From the NCBI GenBank assembly GCA_012959275.1, contig DUDM01000013.1, positions 1-32,838 of the forward strand: a stretch of DNA of 32,838 nucleotides. The letters run 5' to 3'. The translations under genes were made by a program, and so were the position numbers. This DNA comes from Candidatus Poseidoniales archaeon (GTDB lineage: Archaea > Thermoplasmatota > Poseidoniia > Poseidoniales > Poseidoniaceae). Below the pieces are notes generated by a model. The model searched no databases, was not told where the DNA came from, and saw only the letters and a list, made by a program, of their open reading frames with translations. This document shows, piece after piece, positions 31,781 through 32,838 of this stretch. Position 1 is the stretch's first letter; every line of letters begins with the position of its first letter.

Positions 31781-32473
31781 ATGCAGTTAGAATGTCCAGT
31801 ATGTGCAGAACAGATTCCTGCTTCCAGTGAGGTTTGTCCAGTTTGTGCAGAGCCAACCAGTTTCTATGGAACAACAGGATTAGACGCTGATGATGGAGGA
31901 ATTGAATGTCCAGTTTGTGCCGAAGTAATCGACTTCTCCTCTGATGTTTGCCCTGTATGCGCCGAAGCAACAGGGTTTGGCGAGGCTGTTCCTGCGGGTG
32001 GCATTGAGTGTCCAGTATGCGCTGAAGTCATCGAACCCTCGTGTGATGTGTGCCCAGTATGCACAGAGCCAACCGGTTTCACAGACATGGGATATGTCGA
32101 TGATAGCATCGAGTGTCCAGTATGTGCAGAAAATATTCCTTCAGCGAGTCAAGTCTGTCCAGTTTGTGCAGAGCCCCTCGAAATGGTAGATAATACCGAA
32201 CCCATGATTGGTGAAAGCAAGGCCGAAATTCCTGATTCGGCTGTTGCCGACACCTTGATTCTCGACGCTCCAACTGCTGCTCCCGAGACTACGGATGCGG
32301 CTATGCCACCTTCCCATTCAGAGCACGACGAAGTTATGAGTGCCGATGATGAGACCTGGGATCTTGTCAAAGACAGCAACAACGTCGCTGATATCGAGTA
32401 TTATCTAGAGAATTATCCAACTGGGAAGTATTCAATTCCAGCCAAACTGAAACTGCGGCAATTGAGCCGCTGA
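31781..32473 (+). CDS. Tandem zinc-ribbon protein (four repeats) with PKD-like insert and helical tail
   Basis: A 230-aa protein from the preferred start. Residues 9-133 (ORF-track numbering) hold four copies of a C-x2-C-x10-C-x2-C ribbon (CPVCAE...VCPVCAEPT), spaced 38, 34 and 35 residues apart; copy three has an extra Cys. Residues about 138-165 (VDNTEPMIGESKAEIPDSAVA) match a PKD linker of the 26423-28909 protein, at DNA level too. After a Thr/Asp/Ala-rich stretch the last ~40 residues (WDLVKDSNNVADIEYYL-ENYPTG) resemble the short helical repeat W-x-V-x-x-S-x(n)-F/Y-L-x-x-YP-x-G found beside many caspase-like and TPR proteins. Start: the ORF track uses 31769, but GAGGG lies 5 nt before ATG 31781. 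No enzyme domain is seen; an adaptor role is inferred. Confidence 0.82.
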   Translation: MQLECPVCAEQIPASSEVCPVCAEPTSFYGTTGLDADDGGIECPVCAEVIDFSSDVCPVCAEATGFGEAVPAGGIECPVCAEVIEPSCDVCPVCTEPTGFTDMGYVDDSIECPVCAENIPSASQVCPVCAEPLEMVDNTEPMIGESKAEIPDSAVADTLILDAPTAAPETTDAAMPPSHSEHDEVMSADDETWDLVKDSNNVADIEYYLENYPTGKYSIPAKLKLRQLSR

Positions 32474-32648
32474 AAGTAGTTTGAAATCATTCGTAATCGA
32501 GGAATCAACCCTTGCAACACCCACGAGTGAGACGTATGTTGCATGGGTCCCATCCAACACCCGTTAGTTGCATGGGGACCCTTCCAATTGATTTGAAGTA
32601 CCAGACGTTCATAGATACACAAATTAAGTAAAGACAATACAGGGAACC
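32474..32648 (+). promoter_or_regulatory. Spacer with repeated words upstream of the right-edge lipoprotein gene
   Basis: A 175-nt gap without a gene. CAACACCC occurs at 32515-32522 and 32555-32562, and GTTGCATGGG at 32538-32547 and 32567-32576. The first GTTGC faces a GCAAC at 32514-32518, so the block (about 32511-32580) combines direct and inverted repeats and may be an operator. ACAAATTAAGT (32622-32632) is placed about 17-27 nt before the ATG as a TATA-like element. Confidence 0.4.
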
Positions 32649-32838
32649 ATGAAACGAATTAAACCTCTCCTCCTTTGCTCACTTCTCGTCCTTTCATCTC
32701 TATCGGGTTGCATTGGAACCGATGAGCCAGATGTGGAAAGCAATCCCCAAAAAGAAGATTCGACTGAACTTTCCAAATGGACCACCTACTATGCAGTCGA
32801 TTTGAGTGACCTTCCTGCCTGCAATACCGACTCAATCG
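32649..32838 (+). CDS. Putative lipoprotein, 5' part only (runs off right edge)
   Basis: This gene is missing from the ORF track because it is open at the window edge. From ATG 32649 there are 63 codons without a stop. The start is MKRIKPLLL, with a hydrophobic core and lipobox LSGC at about residues 18-21, followed by an acidic mature start (IGTDEPDVES). A signal-peptide-bearing, lipid-anchored outer-face protein is the best reading. AGGGA close to the ATG could be a weak ribosome binding site, while an AT-rich box further up also fits a leaderless mRNA. The visible part does not allow a family assignment. Confidence 0.75.
   Translation, partial: MKRIKPLLLCSLLVLSSLSGCIGTDEPDVESNPQKEDSTELSKWTTYYAVDLSDLPACNTDSI

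Noticed and set aside
1-32838. CRISPR array, insertion sequences, prophage or integrase
   Set aside because: No regularly spaced repeats, terminal inverted repeats with transposase, or phage-type genes were seen. The short repeats found are in single spacers.

Overview
The window looks like chromosomal DNA of a planktonic euryarchaeon, most likely Marine Group II (Candidatus Poseidoniia/Thermoplasmatota). This assignment is inference from four things: an 11-subunit-type complex I operon without NADH-module genes and with a split NuoJ, very large exported multidomain proteins, a PGF-CTERM-like archaeal sorting tail, and archaeal-type TATA boxes with leaderless-looking starts. No rRNA, convincing tRNA, CRISPR array, insertion sequence or integrase was found.

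Layout. (1) 1-231: 5' end of a lipoprotein gene running off the left edge on the minus strand. (2) 310-13123, minus strand: nuoA-B-C-D-H-I-J1-J2-K-L-M-N, tightly packed with stop/start overlaps, followed 10 nt later by a rhodanese-type tRNA uridine hydroxylase (TrhO). NuoH and NuoI carry large insertions and NuoL a His/Asp-rich one. (3) 13220-28909, minus strand: five envelope proteins. They are a 971-aa CARDB/NEW3-like repeat protein with a PGF-CTERM tail; a ~1520-aa KP-43-like subtilase ending in a transmembrane helix and a RING-like zinc domain; a 215-aa single-pass membrane protein; an unrecognised 1559-aa exported protein; and an 828-aa PKD-domain protein with a transmembrane helix and a cytoplasmic zinc ribbon. 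(4) 29172-30621, minus strand: RNase Z and a PRC-barrel protein. (5) 30668-32473, plus strand, divergent: a CBS-domain protein with a C-terminal zinc ribbon, then a protein with four tandem zinc ribbons. (6) 32649-end: 5' end of a second lipoprotein gene.

How the parts fit. The nuo operon encodes the membrane arm and quinone-reducing module of a proton- or ion-pumping complex I whose electron donor is not encoded here. The envelope block pairs surface modules (protease, Ig-like and PKD domains) with membrane anchors, two of which end in cytoplasmic zinc-binding domains. Small zinc-ribbon proteins sit next door. A 64-nt stretch, 56/64 identical and in the same frame, is shared by the PKD protein and the tandem zinc-ribbon protein, linking the two sides of the divergent promoter. 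This is the most unexpected sequence observation in the window.

Starts fall into two classes. Operon-internal genes use GGTGR-N5-ATG Shine-Dalgarno sites, which lets me correct several ORF-track starts. Exported and regulatory genes mostly lack such a site and instead have an AT-rich box about 20-30 nt upstream, as expected for leaderless mRNAs.
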